NCBI RefSeq assembly: GCF_001426565.1
Contig: NZ_LMFA01000005.1
Coordinates: forward strand, 1-46,619
Length of the DNA: 46,619 nt
Direction of reading: 5' to 3'
Origin: Rhizobium sp. Root482
GTDB lineage: Bacteria; Pseudomonadota; Alphaproteobacteria; Rhizobiales; Rhizobiaceae
Part shown: positions 24,584 through 33,317 of the stretch, piece after piece
Numbering within the stretch: the first letter of the stretch is position 1
Layout: the number at the start of each line of letters is the position of its first letter
Notes under the pieces: generated by a model
Database searches by the model: none
What the model was told of the DNA's origin: nothing
Seen by the model: the letters and a program-made list of their open reading frames with translations, nothing else
Position numbers and translations under genes: made by a program

Positions 24584-25825
24584 TCAGTTCGGCTCGCCCG
24601 CCGGGTCTCGCGGCACGAGTGGCAGCACGACCCGCACCACCGTCCCGCGATTATTGTGCCCTGGCCCGGTCGTGAAGCGCGCCGAGATCAGCCGCGCACG
24701 GGTCTTCATATTATCAATGCCGCCGCCGATCCGTCCCCGCGCCTTAGCGAGCCCGGTCCCATCGTCGGAGATTTCGATCGACAGCCTCGCGTCCTCGGCC
24801 TCAAGCCGAACCAAGACAGTCAGCGGGGCGGCATGGCGAACCGCATTGTTGATCGCCTCCTGCGCGATCCGGAAAAGCGCGACGCTGACGGTCGGTTCCA
24901 GTTGCTCCAGCGCACCGCGGGTCTCGTCGACAAGGCCCCATTCGATGGCTGATCCGGTGTCGCGGGTTGATCGGTCGAGATGATGCTCGATCGCCTGGGC
25001 GAGGCCGAAGAGCTGCAGAACGGAGGGTTTTGCCTGCTCGATGATATGCCGCAAATCCTGCATGCAATGCTGGAGGGAGCGAGAAACAGGCTCCAGCGCC
25101 TCGGATATTTCCTCGCCATTGCGCGACGACAGCCGATCGATCCGGCGAGCAAGCCGCGTGAGGTCAGCGAGCGTCTGGTCATGCAGGTCCATGCCGATGC
25201 GTTGACGCTCCTGCTCCAAGGCTTCTGTAAGCTTCAGTGCGCCTTGCCGCAACCCTTCCTCACGGGCGCGGGCCTCTGCCTCGACAATAGCCGAGCGTTG
25301 CGCCTGCTCGGCCGCCTGCAGCGCGAAGAAATAAGGGGTCAACAGATCGGCAATGATGCGTGCGCGTTCGATATCATCCATCGTATAGACGCCCGGCCTT
25401 TGCGACGAACAGGAGAGCGCCGCGATAATCGTGCCCTGCACTTTCATCGCTACATGCAAGCGGCTCCTCAGAGACTGTTCGACGATCGGTCGCTTGAAGG
25501 CGCCTTCGAAATGGAATCTCGAGTCCGTCATGGCATCGTCCGAGAGCAGAAAATCCACCTCGCCCCAGAGCAGCGAGCGGATGGGGCTGTTGACGACCGG
25601 CGCCCCGGCGAGATCGCCCCAGGCGGTCTCAATGCCCGTCTCGTAGGCAGTGTGGTAGTTTCCGCCCTCAAGGAGTACGCAGACATCGAGATGGTCGTGT
25701 GGGATGATATGGGCGACCTCGGCTGCGACCGAACGGATAGCCGAGCGAAAATCGAGCTGGCCCGCGAGCAGCCGGGAAATACCGAGATAGTGGTCGAACA
25801 TGGCTGCGGGTACCAGATGCAGCAT
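24584..25825 (-). CDS. Soluble GAF-domain histidine kinase (NarX/DegS-type HisKA_3)
   Basis: A 413-residue sensor kinase without membrane segments or signal peptide, hence cytoplasmic. Residues about 10-170 form a GAF-like sensor domain, followed by a coiled coil rich in Ala/Glu/Arg. The HisKA_3 phospho-acceptor His is in RIGMDLHDQTLADL. The ATPase domain has the N-box EAINNAVRHAAP and G-box SDDGTGLAKARGR. ATG at 25825 is preceded by GGAAAGGAA. It is divergent from the CUT2 binding-protein gene. It probably senses a cytoplasmic sugar or metabolite rather than a periplasmic ligand, which is unusual for control of an importer. Confidence 0.88.
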   Translation of the reverse strand: MLHLVPAAMFDHYLGISRLLAGQLDFRSAIRSVAAEVAHIIPHDHLDVCVLLEGGNYHTAYETGIETAWGDLAGAPVVNSPIRSLLWGEVDFLLSDDAMTDSRFHFEGAFKRPIVEQSLRSRLHVAMKVQGTIIAALSCSSQRPGVYTMDDIERARIIADLLTPYFFALQAAEQAQRSAIVEAEARAREEGLRQGALKLTEALEQERQRIGMDLHDQTLADLTRLARRIDRLSSRNGEEISEALEPVSRSLQHCMQDLRHIIEQAKPSVLQLFGLAQAIEHHLDRSTRDTGSAIEWGLVDETRGALEQLEPTVSVALFRIAQEAINNAVRHAAPLTVLVRLEAEDARLSIEISDDGTGLAKARGRIGGGIDNMKTRARLISARFTTGPGHNNRGTVVRVVLPLVPRDPAGEPN

Positions 25826-25917
25826 CGTCAGTTCCTTTCCGGGCGGCGCAGGCTATTCAACCCGCCGCAATCGCTTCACTAGTAAGCGCCTGCGGAAGCG
25901 CCGCCGTCTTGCGTGAA

Positions 25918-25944
25918 CCCGCAGCTTGTTGTGCAAATCCCGCA
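25918..25944. promoter_or_regulatory. Candidate response-regulator sites (CCCGCA direct repeat)
   Basis: CCCGCA occurs at 25918-25923 and again at 25939-25944, exactly 21 bases (two helical turns) apart, with similar flanks (GAACCCGCAG; AATCCCGCAA). A third copy is at 25985-25990 but out of helical register. The position, between the kinase gene and the divergent CUT2 binding-protein gene, would suit a response-regulator dimer. Short repeats can arise by chance. Confidence 0.3.
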
Positions 25945-26102
25945 AACGACTTGCCGTCTTGCGCCTGTACAGGGTCACCGATCTCCCGCATCCTGCCCTT
26001 ACTGAGAGGAGGAAGCTCAGTGCAAGAACAATTTCACCCGAACCCGAATTACCGGGCGAGGTGACCGATCCGCCTCTTGGCGCGATCATGAGGGAGAGAG
26101 AC

Positions 26103-27119
26103 ATGACAATTCGTAAGATGCTTTTGGCATCGGCCGCGATCGCTTTGGCCGCGATGCCCGTTTCCGCCTTTGCCGACACGTCGGCAAAGAAAATCGCCCT
26201 TTCCAACAACTATGCAGGCAATTCGTGGCGCCAGGCCATGCTGACCAGTTGGGAAAAAGTGACGGGCGAAGCCGTGAAGGCCGGTGTCGTTGCTGCAGCC
26301 GACCCTTTCACGACTGCCGAAAACCAGGCGACGGAACAGGCAGCCCAGATTCAGAACATGATTCTGCAGGGCTATGACGCGATCGTGTTGAACGCTGCAT
26401 CGCCGACGGCGCTGAATGGCGCGGTCAAGGAAGCCTGCGACGCCGGTATTACCGTCGTTTCCTTCGACGGCATCGTAACGGAGCCTTGCGCCTGGCGTAT
26501 CGCCGTCGACTTCAAGGAAATGGGGCGCAGTCAGGTCGAGTATCTTTCGAAGAAACTCCCGGAAGGCGGCAATCTGCTCGAGATCCGCGGCCTTGCCGGT
26601 GTCTTCGTCGATGATGAGATTTCGGCAGGCATCCATGACGGTGTCAAGCAGTTCCCGCAGTTCAAGGTTGCCGGTTCAGTTCATGGGGACTGGGCGCAGG
26701 ACGTGGCGCAGAAAGCTGTTGCCGGCATCCTGCCGAGCCTGCCGGATATTGTCGGCGTAGTGACGCAGGGCGGTGATGGTTATGGCGCCGCCCAGGCCAT
26801 CGCCGCGACCGACCGCAAGTTGCCGATCATCGTCATGGGGAACCGAGAAGACGAACTCAAGTGGTGGAAGGAACAGAAGGATGCGAAAAGTTACGAGACC
26901 ATGTCGGTCTCGATCGCGCCAGGCGTCTCCACGCTCGCCTTCTGGGTCGCTCAGCAGATTCTGGACGGCAAGCAGGTCAAGAAGGACCTCGTGGTGCCCT
27001 TCCTGCGTATCGACCAGGACAATCTCGAAGCGAATCTCGCCAATACCCAGGCCGGCGGCGTTGCCAACGTGGAATACACGCAAGACGACGCTGTGAAGGT
27101 CATCGCGGCGTCAAAATAG
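26103..27119 (+). CDS. CUT2 sugar ABC transporter substrate-binding protein (RbsB-like)
   Basis: A 338-residue periplasmic binding protein of the ribose/galactose type. The signal peptide is LASAAIALAAMPVSAFA, followed by KKIALSNNYAGNSWRQ. Family segments include QGYDAIVLNAASPTALNGAV, GITVVSFDGIVTEPCAWRI and GVVTQGGDGYGAAQAI. ATG at 26103 has AGGGAGAGAG upstream; an in-frame ATG at 26088 lies inside the spacer and lacks a site. It is the first gene of the CUT2 operon, with a strong hairpin 11 bases after its stop. Confidence 0.9.
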   Translation: MTIRKMLLASAAIALAAMPVSAFADTSAKKIALSNNYAGNSWRQAMLTSWEKVTGEAVKAGVVAAADPFTTAENQATEQAAQIQNMILQGYDAIVLNAASPTALNGAVKEACDAGITVVSFDGIVTEPCAWRIAVDFKEMGRSQVEYLSKKLPEGGNLLEIRGLAGVFVDDEISAGIHDGVKQFPQFKVAGSVHGDWAQDVAQKAVAGILPSLPDIVGVVTQGGDGYGAAQAIAATDRKLPIIVMGNREDELKWWKEQKDAKSYETMSVSIAPGVSTLAFWVAQQILDGKQVKKDLVVPFLRIDQDNLEANLANTQAGGVANVEYTQDDAVKVIAASK

Positions 27120-27130
27120 TTCTCCCGGGG

Positions 27131-27167
27131 ATTGCCGCGCGATCGCAAATGGCGCGCGGCAATTTTT
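27131..27167 (+). terminator. Terminator-like hairpin after the CUT2 binding-protein gene
   Basis: ATTGCCGCGCG (27131-27141) pairs perfectly with CGCGCGGCAAT (27153-27163) around an 11-base loop, followed by TTTT. This is intrinsic-terminator geometry with a short T-run. Because the ATPase gene follows 20 bases later on the same strand, it probably attenuates transcription and gives excess binding protein. Confidence 0.65.
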
Positions 27168-27187
27168 CAAGCAGATGGTGCAGCAGC

Positions 27188-28642
27188 ATGAACGACGTGG
27201 CCACGGCTATAATCGCGATCCGGGGCGCCAAGGTGAGTTTCGGCGCAGTCAGGGCTCTCGACGACGTTGACTTGCGCGTTATGCCGGGCGAGTGCGTCGG
27301 ACTTGTAGGTCACAACGGTGCCGGCAAATCGACCATCGTCAGCGTGATCAATGGCGGCCTCACGCCTCACGAGGGAACCATCGCGAGCGACGGCGAGCAG
27401 TTGGAGCGCTACGGCATCAACGCTGCCCGCGCCCGCGGCGTGCGCTGCGTCTTCCAGGAACTGTCCCTCTGCCCCAACCTTTCTATCGTCGAGAACGCCC
27501 GCATTATGCACCGTGATCTTGGTGGCTTCAGGTGGCGGACGCGCGCTGCGGACGTCATCGGGAAGAGCCTCGACATCGTTTTTCCCGGTCATGACATCGA
27601 TACCAGTCAAGTCGTGGGTGATCTTTCGATTGCCCAGCGTCAGATGGTCGAGATTGCCATGGCCTTTTCCGACGCCGGTATTCCGCCACGGCTGGTAATC
27701 CTCGACGAGCCGACATCGTCGCTCGATGCAAGCCTCGCCCGCCAGATGCTCGACCATGTCCGCCGCTTCATTGCAAGCGGTGGATCGGTCATTTTCATCT
27801 CGCATATCCTGCACGAGATTCTCGAAACCTGCGACCGTATCGTCGTCATGAAGGACGGCCGCGTGGTTGCTGAACGACCGGCGAATGGTTTCGTTCACCA
27901 CGGCCTCGTGGAGGCCATGGGGAGCGTCGCGAAGGCGCAAACCGGGCAGCGCTCCGTGTCCGGGCAAACCGCTGCGCCGGTCATCCTGTCCCATCGGATG
28001 GCGGATATTCCCTTCGCAGCGCGTAAGGGTGAAATCATCGGCCTTGCAGGCCTTGCAGGCCACGGGCAAACCAAACTCCTTCTAGCCTTGCATGCCGCCC
28101 GCTCCAGCAATTGGCTGCCGGAGCGCAACCCGCTCGTCACCTTCGTCGCGGGTGACCGCCGCCTCAACGGCGTCTTCGAGTTGTGGAGCATCCTGCGCAA
28201 TTTCTCCATCGCCTCACTCGCCGACATGTCTCGCCGTGGCCTTATTCTTGTGGGTGAAGAGGAGACGAAAGGTGCCGACTGGAAGCGGCGGATCGAAATC
28301 CGCTCGCCCGATATGAGCAACCACAACATCCTGTCGCTGTCCGGCGGCAACCAGCAGAAAGTGCTGTTCGCCCGCGCCCTAGCCACGCGCGCACCGGTCG
28401 TCCTGATGGATGATCCGATGCGCGGTGTCGATGTCGGGACCAAGCAGGAGGTCTACGAGATTATCCGCCAGGAGGCGGCGGGCGGGCGCACCTTCATCTG
28501 GTATTCGACGGAAATGGACGAGGTTTGCCTTTGCGACCGTGTCTACGTTTTCCGCGAAAACCGCATCACAGCGGAACTCGCCGGCGATGCCGTCAACGAG
28601 ACGAACATCATCGCCGCCTCCTTCGAGGTAGCCGCCGCATGA
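27188..28642 (+). CDS. CUT2 sugar ABC transporter ATP-binding protein (RbsA/XylG-like)
   Basis: A 484-residue tandem ATPase. The first domain has Walker A GHNGAGKST, a degenerate signature LSIAQRQMVEIAMAF and Walker B LVILDEPTSSLD. The second has a degenerate P-loop (GLAGHGQTKLLLAL) but a good LSGGNQQK signature, the asymmetry usual for this family. It is slightly shorter than RbsA (about 500). The ribosome site is weak. It overlaps the next gene by ATGA. Confidence 0.92.
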   Translation: MNDVATAIIAIRGAKVSFGAVRALDDVDLRVMPGECVGLVGHNGAGKSTIVSVINGGLTPHEGTIASDGEQLERYGINAARARGVRCVFQELSLCPNLSIVENARIMHRDLGGFRWRTRAADVIGKSLDIVFPGHDIDTSQVVGDLSIAQRQMVEIAMAFSDAGIPPRLVILDEPTSSLDASLARQMLDHVRRFIASGGSVIFISHILHEILETCDRIVVMKDGRVVAERPANGFVHHGLVEAMGSVAKAQTGQRSVSGQTAAPVILSHRMADIPFAARKGEIIGLAGLAGHGQTKLLLALHAARSSNWLPERNPLVTFVAGDRRLNGVFELWSILRNFSIASLADMSRRGLILVGEEETKGADWKRRIEIRSPDMSNHNILSLSGGNQQKVLFARALATRAPVVLMDDPMRGVDVGTKQEVYEIIRQEAAGGRTFIWYSTEMDEVCLCDRVYVFRENRITAELAGDAVNETNIIAASFEVAAA

Positions 28643-29586
28643 AGTTCCGTTTGTCGTCCGACGCCGTGCGTCTTGCCATTCCTGCCCTGTCGCTGACGCT
28701 GCTGCTTGCCGCGATCTTCTGGCTGCAGCCGCGCGCCATGAGCTATGGCGGGCTGAACCTACTATTAAATCTCGCCGTGCCGATCGCGCTTGCTACGATC
28801 GCGCAGATGTTTGTAATGGCGGTGAATGATCTCGATCTCTCCATGGGAGCCTTCGTCAGCTTCGTCGCCTGCGTAACCGCGACCTTCCTCAAGGATGCGC
28901 CCGTGATCGGCATCCTGATCCTTGCCTGCGCGATCGCGGCCTATGCGGCGCTCGGCGTCGTGATCCACCTGCGCAAACTGCCGTCAATCGTCGTGACCCT
29001 CGGCATGAGCTTCGTCTGGGCCGGCCTTGCGGTGTTGCTGCTGCCAGCACCCGGCGGACAGGCGCCCGACTGGGTGCGCTGGCTGATGACTGTCAAACCG
29101 CCTTTTGCGCCAATGGCAATTGTCGCAAGCATTATCATCGCCATGTTTGCGCATCTGATCGTCATGCGATGCTCACTCGGTGTTCTCATCCGTGGCATCG
29201 GCGGCAACCAGCGCTCGGTCGAGCGCGCCGGGTGGTCGGTCGTTGCGGCGCGTGCGGCCGCCTACGGGCTTTCCGGCTTCTTCGCGGTCCTCGCCGGCAT
29301 CGCCCTCGTCGGCCTGACCACCTCGGCCGATGCCAACATCGCGCTACGCTATACGCTACTGTCAATTGCCGGCGTCATCCTTGGCGGTGGTGAGTTCATC
29401 GGCGGCCGCATCTCTCCCATCGGGGCCGTCATTGGCGCGCTGACGCTGACGCTTGCCGGGTCCTTCCTGTCCTTCCTTCGCATTTCGCCAGACTGGCAGA
29501 TCGGTGCGCAAGGCGCGATCCTGATCATCGTGCTGGCGCTCCGCCTCACGCTGAATCGCATCGAGAATCGGGAGAAACTTCAATGA
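28639..29586 (+). CDS. CUT2 sugar ABC transporter permease (RbsC-like), first
   Basis: A 315-residue permease with 8-10 membrane helices. Family motifs are AVNDLDLSMGAFVSFVA (the NDLSVG-like signature) and SIAGVILGGGEFIGGRISPI. It starts within the ATPase stop codon and its own stop overlaps the next permease (ATGA). Two different permeases in the operon suggest a heterodimeric channel. Confidence 0.9.
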   Translation: MKFRLSSDAVRLAIPALSLTLLLAAIFWLQPRAMSYGGLNLLLNLAVPIALATIAQMFVMAVNDLDLSMGAFVSFVACVTATFLKDAPVIGILILACAIAAYAALGVVIHLRKLPSIVVTLGMSFVWAGLAVLLLPAPGGQAPDWVRWLMTVKPPFAPMAIVASIIIAMFAHLIVMRCSLGVLIRGIGGNQRSVERAGWSVVAARAAAYGLSGFFAVLAGIALVGLTTSADANIALRYTLLSIAGVILGGGEFIGGRISPIGAVIGALTLTLAGSFLSFLRISPDWQIGAQGAILIIVLALRLTLNRIENREKLQ

Positions 29587-30533
29587 AGATTCTTGCGCAC
29601 CTCTCCGGCAAACCTTGGATATGGTCGTGGCTTGCAGCTTTCATCGTCTGGTTCCTGACAATTGTGGTGACCGGCGGTGCCAGCACGCTCGGCCTGTCGC
29701 AGGCTGCCCTCACCTTTGCGGCCTTCTCGATTATCGTCGGCATCGGTCAGATGTTCGTCATCACGCTCGGGCCTGGCAACATTGACCTCTCGGTCCCCGC
29801 CACCATGACGCTGGCTGGCACGGTGGCGCTAAAGCTGATGAACGTCGAAAACGAGATGATCCTGCCCGGACTTCTGGTTGCCGTCGTCATTGGTCTGGCT
29901 GTCGGGCTTGGCAACTATGCGCTCATCAAGGCGCTTCGCATCCCGCCGATCATCGCAACGCTGTCCATGAGCTTCATCGTGCAGTCGGCTGCGATCTGGA
30001 CGAACCGCGGCCTGCGTATCAAGCCCCCGAGCGCGCTTGCCGAATTCACCACGTCGAACACGCTTGGTGTGCCGAACGTGGCGATCGTCGCGTTAGCGCT
30101 CTCCCTTCTCGCATGGTTCATCCTCGAAAGGACCATCTATGGCCGCTGGATCTCGGCAATCGGCCAAAGCATGCCGGCCGCGCGCATGGCAAGCATTCCG
30201 GTCGATGGCACGCGCCTCGTCACCTATCTCTTTTGCGCCGTCCTCGCATCGGTCGCCGGCTATCTGCTCGCCTGCTTCTCGGGAGGCGCGGCGCTCAATA
30301 TGGGCTCGGAGTATCTTTTGATGTCGATCGCGGTCGTGGTAATCGGCGGCACTGCGGTTGCCGGCGGAGATTCCAACGTGCCGGGTATCTGGGGTGCATC
30401 GCTCTTCATGTTCCTGGTCGTCTCGATGCTCAACACCTATGGGCTGGGCGCAGGTATCCGTCTCATCATGACCGGCCTCATCATCATCAGCGTCATCATG
30501 CTTGCTGGCGGTCGCCGGACAGGCATGCGATAA
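29583..30533 (+). CDS. CUT2 sugar ABC transporter permease (RbsC-like), second
   Basis: A 316-residue permease homologous in layout to the preceding one, with the signature LGPGNIDLSVPATMTLAGTV and SIAVVVIGGTAVAGGDSNVP. It is coupled to the first permease by ATGA. The SMP-30-type gene follows after 14 bases. Confidence 0.9.
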   Translation: MKILAHLSGKPWIWSWLAAFIVWFLTIVVTGGASTLGLSQAALTFAAFSIIVGIGQMFVITLGPGNIDLSVPATMTLAGTVALKLMNVENEMILPGLLVAVVIGLAVGLGNYALIKALRIPPIIATLSMSFIVQSAAIWTNRGLRIKPPSALAEFTTSNTLGVPNVAIVALALSLLAWFILERTIYGRWISAIGQSMPAARMASIPVDGTRLVTYLFCAVLASVAGYLLACFSGGAALNMGSEYLLMSIAVVVIGGTAVAGGDSNVPGIWGASLFMFLVVSMLNTYGLGAGIRLIMTGLIIISVIMLAGGRRTGMR

Positions 30534-30547
30534 ACGGGAAGACTGCC

Positions 30548-31462
30548 ATGGCCGAGGCCAACATCTACGAAATCCACGATCCGCGTTTCCGGCAGTTGAT
30601 CGTGACGAGCGCCGCCCTCGATGAGCTCTATTCCGACTGCCGCTGGGCGGAGGGGCCTGTCTGGTTCAACGACGCGAACCAGTTGCTGTGGAGCGACATT
30701 CCAAACCAGCGCATACTGCGATGGACGCCGGAGAGCGGTGTCTCCGTGTATCGACAGCCATCCAACTTCGCCAATGGCCATACACGCGACCGTCAAGGAC
30801 GGCTCATTTCCTGCGAGCACGGCATGCGCCGGGTCACGCGCACGGAGATCGACGGCGCGATCACGGTGCTCGCTGATCGTTTCGAGGGGAAGCGGCTGAA
30901 TTCACCGAACGACGTGGTGGTGAAATCCGACGATACGATCTGGTTCACCGATCCCACCTACGGCATCCTGTCGGACTACGAAGGCTATCGCGCCAATCCG
31001 GAACAACCGACGCGCAACGTTTACCGCCTCGACCCAGCAACCGGCGTGCTTTCGGTTGTCGTCACGGATTTCATGCAGCCGAACGGCCTCGCCTTTTCGC
31101 CCGACGAGACGACCCTCTATGTGGCGGACTCGGCAGCAAGCCATGACGAAAGCCTGCCGCGCCACATCCGCGCTTTCGATGTGGTCGATGGCTCCAGGCT
31201 CGCGAACGGCCGCGTCTTCTGCCTCCTCCAAAACGGCGTTCCGGACGGTATCCGCACCGATGTGAACGGGAACCTCTGGTCGAGCGCGGCCGATGGCGTG
31301 CATTGCTTCGACCCAACGGGCAAACTGATCGGCAAGATCCGGGTCCCGCAGACCGTCGCGAACCTGACTTTCGGTGGCGCCAAGCGCAATCGGCTGTTCA
31401 TCGCCGCAACCCGGTCGATTTACTCAGTTTACGTCGCTGTAGCCGGATCTCAGACGCCATAG
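30548..31462 (+). CDS. SMP-30/gluconolactonase family protein
   Basis: A 304-residue six-bladed beta-propeller of the SMP-30/LRE family, expected to hydrolyse a sugar lactone using a divalent metal. Metal-site motifs are visible: WAEGPVWFNDANQLLWSDIP (Glu), RLNSPNDVVVKSDDTIWFTD (Asn), and PNGLAFSPDETTLYVADS (Asn, Asp). It is the last gene of the CUT2 operon. This suggests the imported sugar is oxidised to a lactone and then opened, as in non-phosphorylative pentose or hexose pathways; the matching dehydrogenase is not in the window. Confidence 0.9.
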   Translation: MAEANIYEIHDPRFRQLIVTSAALDELYSDCRWAEGPVWFNDANQLLWSDIPNQRILRWTPESGVSVYRQPSNFANGHTRDRQGRLISCEHGMRRVTRTEIDGAITVLADRFEGKRLNSPNDVVVKSDDTIWFTDPTYGILSDYEGYRANPEQPTRNVYRLDPATGVLSVVVTDFMQPNGLAFSPDETTLYVADSAASHDESLPRHIRAFDVVDGSRLANGRVFCLLQNGVPDGIRTDVNGNLWSSAADGVHCFDPTGKLIGKIRVPQTVANLTFGGAKRNRLFIAATRSIYSVYVAVAGSQTP

Positions 31463-31489
31463 CGGATGTTCGCCTAGAGACCTCGAAAA

Positions 31490-31700
31490 ATGGCGCGTCT
31501 CTACGGACGGGCACCGAAAGGCGAGCGTTGCCGGCCTCCGTTACGCACGGCCACTGGAGACAACCTCCTTCACGGCAGGCTTGCGCATCAACGGGATGGC
31601 GACACCTATGTTTCTGGACGGACCGATGAACGGCGATGCCTTCTCGCCTGTGTGCGCCAGGTACTCGTTCCCGAGCTGTCAGAAAGACGCATCAACGAAA
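31490..31700 (+). pseudogene. IS630-family transposase remnant
   Basis: Fragments of an IS630 transposase are readable in successive frames: MARLYGRAPKGERC, then a frame change to RINGMATPMFLDGPMNGDAF, then another to ACVRQVLVPELSE. Complete proteins continue with a catalytic DNLxxHK region that is absent. At least two frameshifts and loss of both ends make it non-functional. It directly follows the CUT2 operon and marks the start of a decayed stretch. Confidence 0.6.
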
Positions 31701-32024
31701 TGGCAGCCATTTGTGTCGCTTCGCAACCTTCCCGCCCCGGCGTGGGAAATTCCAGAATGCCAATCGGCTGAAGCAGCCGACGCAGGAGAGAAGCAATCTG
31801 GAAGATGGAATAGCATCTGGGGTGCCTCTGCCACATGGCAAATCGCGGCGACGGTTCGGCTCTTGATCGGCAGTGGTGGTTTCCCGCCCAAGCACGTTCG
31901 CGAAAATGGGCACACATGATACGGTTGTTTTACCATCTCGAGCCCGCACTGTAGACAATTCGATGCATTGCGGTGAAGTTGGATAAATCTGGTCTGGTAC
32001 CCCGGTGAAACAAAGGGAACAATC
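31701..32024. other. Non-coding or decayed stretch
   Basis: No convincing gene is seen. Short open readings on both strands look like transposon debris (for example minus-strand KVAKRHKWLPFR near 31700), but none matches a family I can name. The ribosome site of the following lipoprotein gene is at the right end (AAGGGAAC before 32025). Confidence 0.4.
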
Positions 32025-32279
32025 ATGAAAAAATTTGTAGCTGCGGTAGGGATAGTAATTGCTCTATCGTCCTGCACAGCGACTGAGCGAGGAACCGCAA
32101 TCGGTGCAGGCTCAGGCGCGATTATTGGCGGCGTCGTAAGCAATAGCTGGGGTGGAGCGGCTATTGGCGCTGTGGCAGGAGGAATTGTCGGCAACCTTAT
32201 CGGGCGTTCCCACGACCGCCAAGGCTATTGCATATATCGTGATCGCCACGGTCGACGCTTCGAAGCGCGCTGCCGATAA
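32025..32279 (+). CDS. Small glycine-zipper lipoprotein
   Basis: An 84-residue envelope protein. The lipobox ALSSC puts lipid attachment at Cys17 after a short signal peptide (MKKFVAAVGIVIA). A glycine-zipper region follows (IGAGSGAIIGGVVSN, GGAAIGAVAGGIVGNLIG), ending in a basic tail YCIYRDRHGRRFEARCR with two Cys. Start ATG 32025 has AAGGGAAC 7 bases upstream. Such proteins associate with the outer membrane; the specific role is unknown. It appears intact although flanked by decayed mobile DNA. Confidence 0.8.
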   Translation: MKKFVAAVGIVIALSSCTATERGTAIGAGSGAIIGGVVSNSWGGAAIGAVAGGIVGNLIGRSHDRQGYCIYRDRHGRRFEARCR

Positions 32280-32498
32280 GAAATAGTCATTCACTTTTGA
32301 GTTTGGCGAAAAGCGTGCGTGGGTCGTTGACTTTAGGGCGATGCGTTGAAATTGGGTCAGGCTCTGGATCACGCGGCACCCGACAACCCCGCTAAGACAT
32401 CCTCGAACTCTCGGATGCGGCCATTTACCCAGGTGCCCAGCAAATCGAATTCGCCCCACAGCGCAGCGGCTTAGGTTAGAATTGAATCCGGCGCCACT
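32280..32498. other. Intergenic stretch with an unassigned C-terminal-like fragment (minus strand)
   Basis: On the minus strand 32470-32369 reads ALWGEFDLLGTWVNGRIREF, then EDVLAGLSGAA and a stop. It looks like the tail of a real protein but I cannot place it. An in-frame stop lies just upstream, so it can only be a remnant. Nothing else is recognised here. Confidence 0.25.
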
Positions 32499-32954
32499 AT
32501 GCAGGGTGCCGAATCTAACGAGCCGTTTGACGCCAACGGACGCGTCGTCAAGCTTCACATCCACCTCAGGCGGCGCGGGGTCGAAAGTCGGATCGTGCTG
32601 CAGGAGGCCGCAGCACTGCCGGCCAACAAGAATCCGATGCTGATCGGAATGATCGCAAGAGCCCATCTTTATCTCGAAGCCCTCACCGATGGCACCAATG
32701 CAAGCCATGCCGACATCGCTGCCCGCTTCGGTGCCCATGGCCCGGACATCAGCCGCATCCTTCCCATGGCCTTCCTCTCGCCGAAGATCACCGAGGCGAT
32801 TCTTACCGGTCAGCAATCGGTCGATCTCAGCATCGCGAAGCTCACCCGTATGCTCGATCTGCCGGTGGCGTGGAGAGAGCAGCAGGCTGTGCTGATGGGT
32901 CAGACACCCACTCGATCTCAAATAACGCGATCGGCTCGTCAGCTGCAAAGTTGA
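32499..32954 (+). pseudogene. Serine recombinase (large resolvase/invertase), C-terminal fragment
   Basis: A 151-residue reading whose middle resembles the C-terminal domain of large serine recombinases: MIARAHLYLEALTDGTNAS, then IAARFGAHGPDISRILPMAF, LSPKITEAILTGQ, and LTRMLDLPVAWREQQAVLMG. The family pattern is an RAxxWxxxL helix, a helix-turn-helix ending RLLPLAFLAP, and a closing LPxxWxxQ. The catalytic N-terminal domain is missing, so this is a remnant of an integrase or invertase. It lies about 290 bases from the 3' end of a tRNA-Phe gene. Bases 32955-33241 show no gene. Confidence 0.6.
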
Positions 32955-33241
32955 CGGGCTGATGCTGTTCGGCCGTGGTTGCGAGCTGGGTCTTCTCGCC
33001 AAGCGGATGCGGATGACGTGGCCACAGGACAAGCGAACCCGTCTCGCGAAAACGCCAGCTCAATCCCCAAAACTTTTAGCTGCGAGAATGACGGCGCTGA
33101 GACAAGGCTAGGAAAATGGAGAGATTTGCGTCTGCAATGCAGCGATTTCGCCGAAAAATCTGAAGAGAATATCGCCTAAGCCACGGAAATCACGCTACGA
33201 TTTGGAGACCGTAGCCATGAGACTGGTTTGGAAAAACTATA

Positions 33242-33317
33242 TGGTGCCCGGAGGCGGATTTGAACCACCGACACGCGGATTTTCAATCCGCTGCTCTACC
33301 AACTGAGCTATCCGGGC
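33242..33317 (-). tRNA. tRNA-Phe (anticodon GAA)
   Basis: A complete cloverleaf on the minus strand: acceptor GCCCGGA pairs with TCCGGGC, followed by A and an encoded CCA. The anticodon stem-loop GCGGATTGAAAATCCGC presents GAA (Phe), and the T-loop is GGTTCAAATC. Mature length is 76 bases including CCA. The 3' end faces the accessory region on the left, the usual orientation for a tRNA used as an integration site. Confidence 0.97.

Noticed and set aside
27131..27167. Complete transcription stop within the CUT2 operon
   Set aside because: The hairpin with TTTT could terminate, but the ATPase and permease genes follow at once and no new promoter was evident, so partial attenuation is more likely.
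32842..33063. Minus-strand reading ETGSLVLWPRHPHPLGEK and following residues
   Set aside because: It looks partly protein-like but overlaps the serine recombinase fragment and matches no family I know, so it was not listed as a gene.
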